From contig NZ_JAGSOH010000001.1 in the NCBI RefSeq assembly GCF_018139625.1, positions 142,917 through 206,916 on the forward strand: 64,000 nt of DNA, given 5' to 3'. The position numbers were made by a program, and so were the translations under genes. The DNA is from Actinospica acidithermotolerans (lineage in GTDB: Bacteria; Actinomycetota; Actinomycetes; Streptomycetales; Catenulisporaceae). The notes beneath the pieces are model-generated. The model was not told the origin of the DNA. It worked only from the letters and a program-made list of their open reading frames with translations, and made no database searches. Of this stretch, positions 1-10,739 are shown in pieces (the first letter of the stretch is position 1; the number at the start of each line of letters is the position of its first letter).

Positions 1-633
1 GCCCGGCTCGTCGAACTGGCCCCGGAGCAGCTGCGCGCGATCTTCGAGATCGAGGCCGTGCACGGCCGCTCGGACGGCGCGCTCGACGGCCGGGTGGAAC
101 TGCGCCTGATCGCCGCCGGCGGCGGGACGCGGGTGCTGATCACGCCGTCGCTGGAGCTGTCGGGCCGGGCGCCGACGATCCCGGCCGAGCGGCTGGCCGA
201 GGCCGGGCAGCGGCTGATACCGCGCTGGTTCGAGCAGCTGGCGAGCACCGCGCCGGAGCCGCGGCAAGGTCCGGCGACGCTCACCGTCGTGCCGGACGCG
301 GCGCCCGCGGCCGTTCCGCCGCAGCCGGTCCAGCCGGCGCAGCTCCCGGAGCCCGCGGTCGGCGGCCCGACCCCGCCGGCCGAGCCGCACGTGCCGACGC
401 TCACGCTGATCACCGGCGACGCCGAGGACGCGGCGCCGAGCCCGAAGGCCCCGCTGCGCCTCGTCTCGGACTCGGACGAGGCGGCCGACGCGGAGCCCGC
501 GGCCGAGGCGGACCTGTGGAGCCGCGGCCGCGGCCCGCTGCTCTCGATCCCGCTGTGGGTCTTCGGCGCCACCGCGCTGGGCCTGTTCGGCCTCGCCACG
601 CTGCTGCTGCGCCGGCTGCTGCGCCGCCGCTGA
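1..633 (+). CDS. SRPBCC (CoxG-like) protein, C-terminal part, 5' end outside window
   Basis: The reading frame is open from base 1 to the TGA at 631-633, so the start lies upstream. The first ~80 residues (beta-rich, with G-G-G-T-R then a helix ending R-W-F-E-Q-L) resemble the end of the SRPBCC/CoxG lipid-binding fold. A proline/alanine-rich linker of ~90 residues follows, then a single C-terminal transmembrane helix and an arginine-rich tail (R-R-L-L-R-R-R), suggesting a membrane-anchored protein facing the cytoplasm. CoxG-type proteins are linked to maturation of molybdenum hydroxylases or to ligand binding; the exact role here cannot be read. The family call is by eye from a partial sequence, so moderate confidence. 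Confidence 0.55.
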   Translation, partial: ARLVELAPEQLRAIFEIEAVHGRSDGALDGRVELRLIAAGGGTRVLITPSLELSGRAPTIPAERLAEAGQRLIPRWFEQLASTAPEPRQGPATLTVVPDAAPAAVPPQPVQPAQLPEPAVGGPTPPAEPHVPTLTLITGDAEDAAPSPKAPLRLVSDSDEAADAEPAAEADLWSRGRGPLLSIPLWVFGATALGLFGLATLLLRRLLRRR

Positions 634-832
634 TCTGCGACGGAGCGGCGGACAGGCCACTGTCGGCCGGCTTTGTCCCAACGGCTGTAGCGCCCCTTGG
701 CGCCGCTTGCCCTAAAGAGTGAGTCTTGTCATCGGATCGAGTGGTTGTCGGCTGAATCTCCGTCGAATGGCCGATTCTTCAGCTTAAGGTGAGCCGCATT
801 CGCCGGATCTTCGACACCAGGAGCCGAAAGCC

Positions 833-1651
833 ATGTACGTGGAAGGGTGGAACGCCCACCGAGTCGTCCGTCCCAGTCGGCTGGCCAACGCCGTGATCGA
901 ACGGCTGCTGCTGCGCATACTGGACGGCGAGTTCCAGCCCGGCGGCGACCTGCCGCCGGAGGCCGCCCTGGCGCAGGAGTTCGCGGTCAGCCGCACCATC
1001 CTCCGCGAGGCGCTCAAGGCGCTGGAGGAGAAGCGGGTGCTGCGCATCCGGCACGGACGGGGCACGACGGTCCGTGCGAAGAACGAGTGGAACATCCTCG
1101 ACCCGATGGTGCTCAGCGTGCTGCTGGAGTACGGCGGCTCGGCGACCCTCGCGACCGAGCTCGAAGAGGTGCGCACCGCGCTGCAGAGCCTGATGGCCGA
1201 CCTCGCCGCGAGCCGCATCACCCCGGAGCAGCGCCGCGATCTCGACCTGTGCCTGAGCCGGATGCGCTCCGCACTGCCCGCCGAGCCGGGACTCGGCGAC
1301 CCGGTCGCCTACCGCGAGGCGGCGCACCTGTTCGCCCGCGTGCTCTCCGAGGCCGCCGGCAACGAGGTCGCGCGCTGCGTGGTGGAGACCATCGACGTGC
1401 CGCTGCCCGAGGACGACCCGGATCACGCCAGCGCCTCGATCGCGCGCACCCAGGAGTTCGCCGAGCGGCTCTACGCACGGATCACCGGACTGCCCATCCC
1501 GGCCCAGACGATCCCGGCCGACGAGTCGCTGGTCGACCTCGCCGAGCCGCAGGGCCCTAACGGCGGGGCCCCGGTCTCGCTGCCGAGCCAGCCCCCGGTG
1601 CTCACCACTCCGCTGCGCCGCCGGCCGATGGTCGCCGGGATCTCCCGCTGA
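833..1651 (+). CDS. GntR-family (FadR-type) transcriptional regulator
   Basis: Predicted DNA-binding repressor of 272 residues. An N-terminal winged helix (about residues 15-80) carries the GntR pattern: L-P-P-E-A-A-L-A-Q-E-F-A-V-S then T-I-L-R-E-A-L-K-A-L, and R-H-G-R-G-T. The C-terminal part (about 95-235) is helical like the FCD ligand-binding domain of the FadR subfamily. The ATG at 833 follows a GGAGC-like ribosome site. It stands alone between the SRPBCC gene and pyrE with ~200 bp upstream in which no clear motif is seen. The effector is unknown; FadR-type proteins often sense small organic acids. Confidence 0.88.
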   Translation: MYVEGWNAHRVVRPSRLANAVIERLLLRILDGEFQPGGDLPPEAALAQEFAVSRTILREALKALEEKRVLRIRHGRGTTVRAKNEWNILDPMVLSVLLEYGGSATLATELEEVRTALQSLMADLAASRITPEQRRDLDLCLSRMRSALPAEPGLGDPVAYREAAHLFARVLSEAAGNEVARCVVETIDVPLPEDDPDHASASIARTQEFAERLYARITGLPIPAQTIPADESLVDLAEPQGPNGGAPVSLPSQPPVLTTPLRRRPMVAGISR

Positions 1652-1722
1652 GGGCTCCCTTGAAATTGCGCCGGAGGATCCTGACGGTCGTGTGAGCCGC
1701 ATGACCGTTAGGATCTGAGGCC

Positions 1723-2280
1723 ATGACCGTCAACTACCCGCAGCCCAGCGCCGAGCGTTCCGCCCTCCTCGAGCAGATCAAGGAGAAGGCGCTGTTCCGC
1801 GGCGAGTTCACGCTCAGCTCCGGCCTGAAGGCCGACTACTACGTGGACCTGCGCCGGATCAACCTGCGCGGCGCGACGGCCCCGCTGGTCGGCCGGGTGA
1901 TGCTGGAGACGGTCGGGGACCTCGACTTCGACGCCGTCGGCGGGCTGACCATGGGCGCCGACCCGATGGCCACCGCGATCATGTACGCGGCGATCGCGCA
2001 GGGCCGGGACATGGACGCGTTCGTGGTCCGCAAGGCGGACAAGGCGCACGGCCTGCAGCGGCGGATCGAGGGCCCGGACGTGGCCGGACGCAGGGTGCTG
2101 ATCGTGGAGGACGCCTCCACCACCGGGAACTCGCCGCTGGCCGCGGTCGAGGCGGCGCGCGAGGCGGGCGCCGAGGTGGTCGCCGTCGCGTGCATCATCG
2201 AGCGCGGCGCGGCCAAGGCGATCGAGGCGGCCGGACTGCCCTACTACGCGGCATACAGCGAGGCGGACCTCGGCGTCTGA
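1723..2280 (+). CDS. pyrE: orotate phosphoribosyltransferase
   Basis: Transfers phosphoribose from PRPP to orotate, giving OMP in pyrimidine synthesis (cytosolic homodimer). The 185-residue length is normal for the family. The PRPP-binding loop is visible as V-L-I-V-E-D-A-S-T-T-G-N-S (about residues 125-137), and the catalytic region has F-V-V-R-K-A-D-K-A-H-G. The ATG at 1723 lies 8 nt after a TAGGAT hexamer (1709-1714) with little room for a Shine-Dalgarno site, so a leaderless message is possible. A TGACGGTC (1682) and complementary GACCGT motifs (from 1703 and 1725) form inverted repeats that could be an operator. Not in a visible pyrimidine operon. Confidence 0.96.
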   Translation: MTVNYPQPSAERSALLEQIKEKALFRGEFTLSSGLKADYYVDLRRINLRGATAPLVGRVMLETVGDLDFDAVGGLTMGADPMATAIMYAAIAQGRDMDAFVVRKADKAHGLQRRIEGPDVAGRRVLIVEDASTTGNSPLAAVEAAREAGAEVVAVACIIERGAAKAIEAAGLPYYAAYSEADLGV

Positions 2281-2328
2281 GTAGCGCCTTAACATCGGCG
2301 GTCGAGCACGTATCAGCCGCGTCGCAAT

Positions 2329-2352
2329 CCTGAAGTCCTCCTTCAGGAGGAC
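2329..2352. promoter_or_regulatory. two mutually exclusive hairpins between pyrE and dedA
   Basis: CCTGAAG (2329-2335) can pair with CTTCAGG (2341-2347), or GTCCTCC (2335-2341) can pair with GGAGGAC (2346-2352). The stems share bases, so only one can form. No U-run follows, so a plain terminator is doubtful. Confidence 0.35.
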
Positions 2353-2387
2353 GCGGCGCGCCCCGATTTCGCCTGTAGTCTGCTTCG

Positions 2388-3152
2388 GTGACCATCGAAG
2401 CGTTAAACGTCCTCAGCCCGGCGTCGCTGATCAGCACATTCGGTGTGGTCGGCGTCTGGGTCATCATCTTCGTGGAACTCGCCGTGATCGTCGGGTTCTT
2501 CCTGCCCGGTGACTCGCTGCTGTTCATCGCGGGTGTGGCGGCCTCCGGTGCGGCCAACACCCTGGTCGGCACGCACCTGAACTTCGCCGCGCTGCTGATC
2601 GGAACGCCGATCGTGGCCATCGTCGGCTCGCAGGTCGGCCACTTCACCGGCGCCAAGCTGGGCCGTCGGCTGTTCGACAAGCCTGACTCGCGCTTCTTCA
2701 AGCGCAAGTACGCCGTGCGCGCGGAGTTCTACTTCAACAAGTACGGCGCCGCGAAGGCCGTCGTGGTGAGCCGGTTCATCGTCGGCGTGCGCACCTTCGT
2801 CAACCCGCTCGCCGGCATGCTGGAGATGTCCTCGCGCACCTTCTTCCTCTGGAGCACCCTGGGCAACGTCTTCTGGGTCGAGCTGATGCTGGTGCTCGGC
2901 TACGAGCTCGGCGACAAGGTCAAGGGCAACATCGACAGCGTCATCCTGCCGATCGCGCTGGTCGTCGCCGTGATCACGCTGATCCCGCTGGCCCTGGAGA
3001 TGCTCAAGGAGCGCAAGGCGGCCAAGCGCGGCGAGGAGACGGAGCTGCAGGTCTTCGAGCGTCAGCAGGAGGCCGAGTACCACGCCAGGGTCGGCGCGCA
3101 GGACGTCGCGGTGGCGGGGGTCTCGCCTGCTGGAGCGCGGCACCGGAAGTAG
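2388..3152 (+). CDS. DedA-family membrane protein
   Basis: Polytopic inner-membrane protein of 254 residues of the DedA/SNARE-associated (VTT) family; members act in lipid carrier recycling and proton-motive-force homeostasis. Visible family features: an N-terminal hydrophobic helix followed by the re-entrant motif F-L-P-G-D-S-L-L-F-I-A-G (about 37-48), G-A-K-L-G-R-R-L-F (about 96), and S-R-F-I-V-G-V-R-T-F-V-N-P-L-A-G-M (about 128-144) with conserved arginines. The tail is charged and cytosolic. The GTG start is 7 nt after TAGTCT (2376-2381) with no Shine-Dalgarno, suggesting a leaderless mRNA. Substrate not determinable. Confidence 0.9.
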   Translation: MTIEALNVLSPASLISTFGVVGVWVIIFVELAVIVGFFLPGDSLLFIAGVAASGAANTLVGTHLNFAALLIGTPIVAIVGSQVGHFTGAKLGRRLFDKPDSRFFKRKYAVRAEFYFNKYGAAKAVVVSRFIVGVRTFVNPLAGMLEMSSRTFFLWSTLGNVFWVELMLVLGYELGDKVKGNIDSVILPIALVVAVITLIPLALEMLKERKAAKRGEETELQVFERQQEAEYHARVGAQDVAVAGVSPAGARHRK

Positions 3153-3210
3153 ATTGTCTCTGCGAGGATAAAGACGCTACGCAGAGTCGCTTGGATAATT
3201 TGGAGTCCCC

Positions 3211-5600
<2,390 letters not shown>

Positions 5601-5643
5601 GCAACCTGCCGTAATCGGGCCGTCCAGCCGTACAGAATGTCGG

Positions 5644-5673
5644 TTGGGCGGCCCGTTCGGGATTTCCTACTCT
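5644..5673 (+). promoter_or_regulatory. candidate promoter of the class III aminotransferase
   Basis: TTGGGC (5644-5649) and TACTCT (5668-5673) are separated by 18 bp. The expected start site coincides with ATG 5680, implying a leaderless message. The same hexamer pair (TTGGGA, TACTCT, 18 bp) precedes tRNA-Ile. Confidence 0.4.
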
Positions 5674-5679
5674 GGAAGC

Positions 5680-7077
5680 ATGACCGACACCGCCCTGCCT
5701 GACATGCAGCACCTCCCGACCCCCGACCCCGACACGGGCAAGGCGGTGGCCGAACTCGACCGCGCCCACGTCTTCCACTCGTGGTCGGCCCAGGACCAGA
5801 TCGCCCCGCTGCCGGTGGCCGGCGCCGCCGGGTCCCGCTTCTGGGACTACGAGGGCAACGTCTACCTGGACTTCGCCAGCCAGCTCGTCTACACCAACAT
5901 CGGGCACCAGCACCCGAAGGTGGTCGCGGCGATCCAGGAGCAGGCCGCGAAGCTGTGCACCATCGCCCCCGGCTTCGGCAACGACGTGCGCGCCGAGGCG
6001 GCCGAGCTGATCACCGACCACGCGCCGGAGGGCCTGAACCGGGTCTTCTTCACCAACGGCGGCGCCGACGCGATCGAGAACGCCGTCCGGATGGCCCGGA
6101 TCCACACCGGCCGCCCGAAGGTGCTCACCGCGTACCGCTCGTACCACGGCAACACCGCGACCGCGATCACCATGACCGGCGACCCGCGCCGCTGGGCGAA
6201 CGAGGCCGCCGGGCACCACGACGGCAACGTGCACAAGTTCTTCGGCCCGTACCTCTACCGCTCGGCCTTCTACGCGACCACCGAGGCCGAGGAGTCCGAG
6301 CGCGCGCTGGCCCACCTCGAGCAGACGATCGTGCTGCAGGGTGCCACCACCATCGCGGCGATCGTGCTGGAGACCGTGGTCGGCACCAACGGCATCCTGG
6401 TCCCGCCGCCCGGCTACCTCGCGGGGGTCCGCGCGCTGTGCGACAAGTACGGCATCCTCTACATCGCGGACGAGGTGATGGCCGGGTTCGGCCGCACCGG
6501 CCGGTGGTTCGCGGTGGACAACTGGAACGTGACGCCGGACCTGATCGCCTTCGCCAAGGGCGTGAACTCGGGCTATGTCCCGCTCGGCGGCGTGATCATC
6601 TCGGACCACGTGCACGACACCTTCCGCAACAAGGCGTTCCCCGGCGGCCTGACGTACTCCGGCCACCCGCTCGCCTGCGCCGCGGCCGTCGCGACGATCA
6701 AGGCCATGCGCGAGGAGGGCATCGTCGAGCACGCGGCGTGGCTCGGTGAGAACGTCTTCGCCCCCGGCCTGGCCGCCCTGGCCGAGAAGCACCCGTCGGT
6801 CGGCGAGGTCCGCGGCCTCGGCGCGTTCTGGGCCCTGGAACTGGTCAAGAACCGCGAGACCCGCGAGATGTTCGTGCCCTACGCGGCCGCCGGCGCCGAC
6901 GCGGCCCCGATGAACGCCGTGTTCGCGGAGGCCAAAAAGCACGGCGCGTGGCCGATGCCGCACTTCAACCGGCTGCAGCTGACCCCGCCGCTGATCCTCA
7001 CCGAGGACGAGGCGCGCCAGGGCCTCGAGGCCGTCGACGCGGCGCTGACCGTGGCCGACTCGTACTACGAGGGCTGA
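5680..7077 (+). CDS. class III PLP-dependent aminotransferase
   Basis: Predicted omega-amino-acid or amine:pyruvate-type transaminase, 465 residues. ATG 5680 is chosen because the N-terminus then matches family length; 12 more codons upstream are open but non-conserved. Class III marks: H-V-F-H-S-W-S-A-Q near residue 30, N-G-G-A-D-A-I-E-N-A for cofactor phosphate, A-D-E-V-M-A-G-F-G-R-T-G with the PLP-contacting Asp, and A-F-A-K-G with Schiff-base Lys293. The H-x-F-H-S-W-S/T-x-Q start is common in taurine or beta-alanine transaminases, but the substrate cannot be fixed from sequence. Its last 13 bp overlap the convergent enoyl-CoA hydratase gene. Confidence 0.92.
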   Translation: MTDTALPDMQHLPTPDPDTGKAVAELDRAHVFHSWSAQDQIAPLPVAGAAGSRFWDYEGNVYLDFASQLVYTNIGHQHPKVVAAIQEQAAKLCTIAPGFGNDVRAEAAELITDHAPEGLNRVFFTNGGADAIENAVRMARIHTGRPKVLTAYRSYHGNTATAITMTGDPRRWANEAAGHHDGNVHKFFGPYLYRSAFYATTEAEESERALAHLEQTIVLQGATTIAAIVLETVVGTNGILVPPPGYLAGVRALCDKYGILYIADEVMAGFGRTGRWFAVDNWNVTPDLIAFAKGVNSGYVPLGGVIISDHVHDTFRNKAFPGGLTYSGHPLACAAAVATIKAMREEGIVEHAAWLGENVFAPGLAALAEKHPSVGEVRGLGAFWALELVKNRETREMFVPYAAAGADAAPMNAVFAEAKKHGAWPMPHFNRLQLTPPLILTEDEARQGLEAVDAALTVADSYYEG

Positions 7078-7850
7078 GCACCGAACACGGGCGGCCGCTT
7101 CTCGTTGAAGGCCCTGATGCCTTCGGCGCGATCCGCGGAGAACGCGGCCGCCCGCCACGCCGAGTCCTCGACGTCGAGCCCCGCGGCGAGCGGCAGATCG
7201 ACGCCGGTCCGCAGCGCCCGCTTGGCGTTGCGGACGGCGACGGGGGAGTTGGCCGCGATCCTGCGCGCCAGCTCCAGCGCGGCGGCGGGCGCGGTGCCGA
7301 CCTCGTCCACCGGGCGATCGACGATGCCGAGCGCGCAGGCCTCGGCGAACCCGACGCGCCGTCCCGTGTAGAGCAGGTCGCCCGCACGCGACGGGCCGAT
7401 CTTGCGGGCCAGCAGCTGGGTTCCGCCGCCTCCGGGCACCAGGCCGACCGTGACCTCGGGCAATCCGAATACCGCGGTCTCGTCGGCGGCGATCAGGTCG
7501 CAGCACAGAGCGAGTTCGAGGCCGCCGCCGAGCGCATAGCCGCCCACCGCGGCGATGATCGGCACCGGCAGGCCGAGGATCGATCCGAACAGCTCGCGGA
7601 ACGCGATGCGCTGCGCGAGGAACTCGGCGTCGCTGAACCCGTTGCGCTCCTTGAGGTCCGCGCCCACGCAGAAGGCCTTCTCGCCGTTGGCGCGGAGCAC
7701 GGCGGCACGCAGCGATCCGTCCGCCGCGAGCTCGCCCATCCGCGCGGCGAGTTCACCGGCGAACGCGGTACTGATCGCATTGAGCGCTTCCGGCCTGTTC
7801 AGGACGACTTCCGCGACGGCACCAGCCCTGCTCACCTCGATCATCGCCAT
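7065..7850 (-). CDS. enoyl-CoA hydratase/isomerase family protein
   Basis: Crotonase-fold enzyme of 261 residues, probably hydrating an enoyl-CoA in fatty-acid or branched amino-acid breakdown. The oxyanion-hole regions are present: A-F-C-V-G-A-D-L-K (about 59-67) and G-G-Y-A-L-G-G-G-L-E-L-A-L (about 102-114). Both catalytic glutamates of true hydratases appear, in G-L-E-L and L-P-E-V. The substrate is unknown. Start ATG 7850; a second ATG two codons in is possible. It is convergent with the aminotransferase (13-bp overlap) and divergent from the MFS gene (73 bp apart). Confidence 0.9.
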   Translation of the reverse strand: MAMIEVSRAGAVAEVVLNRPEALNAISTAFAGELAARMGELAADGSLRAAVLRANGEKAFCVGADLKERNGFSDAEFLAQRIAFRELFGSILGLPVPIIAAVGGYALGGGLELALCCDLIAADETAVFGLPEVTVGLVPGGGGTQLLARKIGPSRAGDLLYTGRRVGFAEACALGIVDRPVDEVGTAPAAALELARRIAANSPVAVRNAKRALRTGVDLPLAAGLDVEDSAWRAAAFSADRAEGIRAFNEKRPPVFGAQPS

Positions 7851-7923
7851 GTGCCCAGTCTGCCAGCCGGTGTTGGCCGGAAGTACGATGCGCCCAGGCT
7901 CGAACGTACCTAACCTGTGTAAC

Positions 7924-9264
7924 GTGAGGGTCCTTCGTCAATTACGCACGGCGATCTTCGGGCCGGGGCTTCGCCGGTTCCGGTTGCTGCTGGCCGTGCG
8001 GCTGATCGGCCAGTTCGGGGACGGCGCGTTCCAGGCCGCGCTGGCCACCTACGTCGTGTTCTCTCCGCAGAACGCGGCCACGCCGGGCAAGGTGGCGGAG
8101 GCCTTCGCGGTGCTGCTGCTGCCGTTCACCGTCGTCGGGCCGTTCGCCGGGGTCTTCCTCGACCGGTGGCGGCGCAGGCAGATGCTGGTCTGGGCGAATG
8201 TCGTGCGCGCCGGACTCGTGCTGGGCGTCGCGGCGTGCGCGGCGGCCGGGTCGACCGGCTTCCTGTTCTACCTGGCCGCGCTGGCCGGCTTCTCGGCGAA
8301 CCGCTTCATCCTGGCCGGGCTCTCCGCCGGGCTCCCGCACACGGTCAACCGCTCCCAACTCGTCGCAGCCAACGCGGTCTCCCCCACACTCGGCACGTTG
8401 GCGACGACAGTCGGCGCCGGCGTGAGCGTCGTCGTGCACGCGGTGGTGGGGCACGGCCAGGGCTCGGTGAGCGGCGTACTCGTGTGCACGGCCTGCCTGT
8501 ACGCGCTCAGCGCACTGGTCGCGCTGACCATGCCGGCCGACGGGCTCGGCCCCGCGACACCCTCCAGAACTGCCTGGCGCACCGCCCTGGCCAGCGTCGT
8601 GCACGGCGTGGCCGCCGGCGCCAAGCACGTGGTCGAACGGCCGGCCGCCCGGCGTCCGCTGGCCGCGATCGCGGTCAGCCGCTTCTGCTACGGCGCCGTG
8701 ACGATCATGACGCTGCTGCTGTTCCGCAACGCCTTCAACGATCCGAAGGACACCAACGCGGGCCTGGCCGGCTTCGCCTTCGCGGTGGGCGTCTCCGGGG
8801 TCGGCTTCGGACTCGGCGCGCTGGCCACCCCGTTCGTCGCCCGCAAGATCAGCCTGCACCGCTGGATCCCGTTGTGCCTCGTGTCCGCCGGCGTCGCAGA
8901 GCTCGTCTTCGGCGCGCCGTTCCGCGAGCCGACGCTGCTGATCGGGGCGTTCCTGCTCGGCTTCTTCTCGCAGGGCCAGAAGGTCAGCACGGACACCCTC
9001 GTGCAGCGCAACGTGGACGACGACTACCGCGGCCGGGTGTTCGTGTTCTACGACATGCTCTACAACGGCTCGTTCGTGGTCGCCGCCGCGTTCGCCGCCG
9101 CGACACTGCCGATGGACGGCAGGTCGTTCGCCGTCCTCGGCATCGTGTGCGGCGCCTACATCCTGGCCGGTGTCTGGTACGCGCTCAGGACTCCGAAGGA
9201 GTCGGGCCCGGAGCCGCCTGCGCCGATTCCGGCTGGCGAGCCCACCACTCCCGCAATTCGCTGA
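7924..9264 (+). CDS. MFS transporter
   Basis: Twelve-helix-type major facilitator protein of 446 residues, probably an exporter. Hydrophobic helices start at about residue 16; the loop-2 signature G-P-F-A-G-V-F-L-D-R-W-R-R-R (about 71-84) marks the MFS_3/EntS-like group. A long open frame extends upstream but overlaps the opposite gene; GTG 7924 is preferred because the N-terminus V-R-V-L-R-Q-L leads directly into helix 1. A TAACCT hexamer ends 7 nt before this GTG with no ribosome site, so it may be leaderless. Its last 80 bp overlap the convergent cca gene. Substrate unknown. Confidence 0.85.
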   Translation: MRVLRQLRTAIFGPGLRRFRLLLAVRLIGQFGDGAFQAALATYVVFSPQNAATPGKVAEAFAVLLLPFTVVGPFAGVFLDRWRRRQMLVWANVVRAGLVLGVAACAAAGSTGFLFYLAALAGFSANRFILAGLSAGLPHTVNRSQLVAANAVSPTLGTLATTVGAGVSVVVHAVVGHGQGSVSGVLVCTACLYALSALVALTMPADGLGPATPSRTAWRTALASVVHGVAAGAKHVVERPAARRPLAAIAVSRFCYGAVTIMTLLLFRNAFNDPKDTNAGLAGFAFAVGVSGVGFGLGALATPFVARKISLHRWIPLCLVSAGVAELVFGAPFREPTLLIGAFLLGFFSQGQKVSTDTLVQRNVDDDYRGRVFVFYDMLYNGSFVVAAAFAAATLPMDGRSFAVLGIVCGAYILAGVWYALRTPKESGPEPPAPIPAGEPTTPAIR

Positions 9265-10648
9265 CCGCCCGGTCGTGCCCGAGCGGACCTTCATCAAGCC
9301 GCAGCTCCAGCAGGAATCTGTAGGCGCGTCCGATTACCGGGCCCGGGCCGATGCCGAGCAGCTCCATGACCTCGTTGCCGTCCAGGTCGGGGCGGATCGC
9401 GTCGAGCTTCTCCTGCTCCTGCAGCCGGGCGATGCGGACCTCGAGCTCGTCGTACGAGGCGGCCAGCGCGGCGGCCCGGCGCCGGTTGCGGGTCGTGCAG
9501 TCGGAGCGGGTCAGCTTGTGCAGGCGGCCGAGCAGCGGGCCGGCATCGCGCACGTAGCGGCGCACGGCCGAGTCCGTCCACTCGCCGTCGCCGTACCCGT
9601 GGAACCGCAGATGCAGCTCGACCAGCCGGGAGACGTCGTCGACGAAGTCCTTGGAGTACTTCAGCTCGCGCAGCCGCTTGCGGGTCATCTTCGCGCCGAC
9701 GAGTTCGTGGTGGTGGAACGAGACGCCGCCGCCCGGCTCGAACCTGCGGGTGCGCGGCTTGCCGATGTCGTGCAGCAGCGCGGCCATCCGCAGCACCAGG
9801 TCCGGCCCGTCGTCCTCAAGCTCGATCGCCTGCTCGACGACGATCAGCGTGTGCTCGTAGACGTCCTTGTGCCGGTGATGCTCGTCGATCTCCAGCCGCA
9901 GTTTGGGAAGTTCCGGCAGGAACTGGTCGGCGAGAGCGGTGCCGACGAGCAGTCCGAGGCCGCGCCGCGGGTCCGCGGAGAGGAGAAGCTTGGAGAATTC
10001 CGCCTGAACGCGCTCGGCGGAGACGATGGACAGCCGGCCGGCCATCGAGCGCATCGCCGCCTCGACCTCCGGCGCCACCGTGAATCCGAGCTGCGCGGCG
10101 AACCGGGCCGCGCGCAGCATCCGCAGGGGGTCGTCGCCGAAGGAATCCTGCGGCGTGCCGGGCGTGCGCAGCACCTTGCGGGCCAGGTCCTCGAAACCCT
10201 GGTGCGGGTCCACGAACTGCATCGACGGCAGCTGCACGGCCATCGCGTTCACCGTGAAGTCGCGGCGCACCAGATCGCCCTCGAGGCTGTCGCCGAAGTC
10301 CACCACCGGCTTGCGCGACTCGCGGTCGTACGCCTCGCTGCGGTACGTGGTGATCTCGAGCTTCAGCCCGTCCTTCTGCACGCCGACGGTGCCGAAGGCG
10401 ATGCCCACGTCCCAGACGGCCTCGCCCCAGGGACGCACCAGCCGCATGATCTCCTCGGGCCGCGCGTCCGTGGTGAAGTCGAGGTCGTCGCCGAGCCGGC
10501 CGAGCAGCGCGTCCCGCACCGAGCCGCCGACCAGCGCGAGGTCGTGTCCGGCGGCTGCGAACAGCTCTCCCAGCTCGAGCGCGACGGGGTTGAGCTGCAG
10601 CAGGGCGAGTACCGCCGCCTGCTTGGGATCCGGAACCGAGGTAGACAC
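9185..10648 (-). CDS. cca: CCA tRNA nucleotidyltransferase
   Basis: Adds or repairs the 3' CCA end of tRNAs, needed here because none of the tRNA genes in the window encodes CCA. The N-terminal polymerase-beta-type domain has L-V-G-G-S-V-R-D-A-L-L-G and D-D-L-D-F-T-T-D (metal-binding Asp pair); R-R-D-F-T-V-N-A-M-A and R-M-L-R-A-A-R-F follow. The middle carries an HD domain (L-L-H-D-I-G-K-P). GTG 10648 gives 487 residues; GTG 10669 is an alternative. Upstream codons run into the divergent DUF6049 gene and are not conserved. The 3' end overlaps the MFS gene by 80 bp on the opposite strand. Confidence 0.95.
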   Translation of the reverse strand: MSTSVPDPKQAAVLALLQLNPVALELGELFAAAGHDLALVGGSVRDALLGRLGDDLDFTTDARPEEIMRLVRPWGEAVWDVGIAFGTVGVQKDGLKLEITTYRSEAYDRESRKPVVDFGDSLEGDLVRRDFTVNAMAVQLPSMQFVDPHQGFEDLARKVLRTPGTPQDSFGDDPLRMLRAARFAAQLGFTVAPEVEAAMRSMAGRLSIVSAERVQAEFSKLLLSADPRRGLGLLVGTALADQFLPELPKLRLEIDEHHRHKDVYEHTLIVVEQAIELEDDGPDLVLRMAALLHDIGKPRTRRFEPGGGVSFHHHELVGAKMTRKRLRELKYSKDFVDDVSRLVELHLRFHGYGDGEWTDSAVRRYVRDAGPLLGRLHKLTRSDCTTRNRRRAAALAASYDELEVRIARLQEQEKLDAIRPDLDGNEVMELLGIGPGPVIGRAYRFLLELRLDEGPLGHDRAVSELREWWARQPESAQAAPGPTPSES

Positions 10649-10739
10649 GTCAACCAAGGGTAAATGCACCGGCCCTGTGCCTGCGCATCCCAGTCCCGCC
10701 GTGCTCAGAAGACTGCTCACATCCCCATAGGATTTCCCC

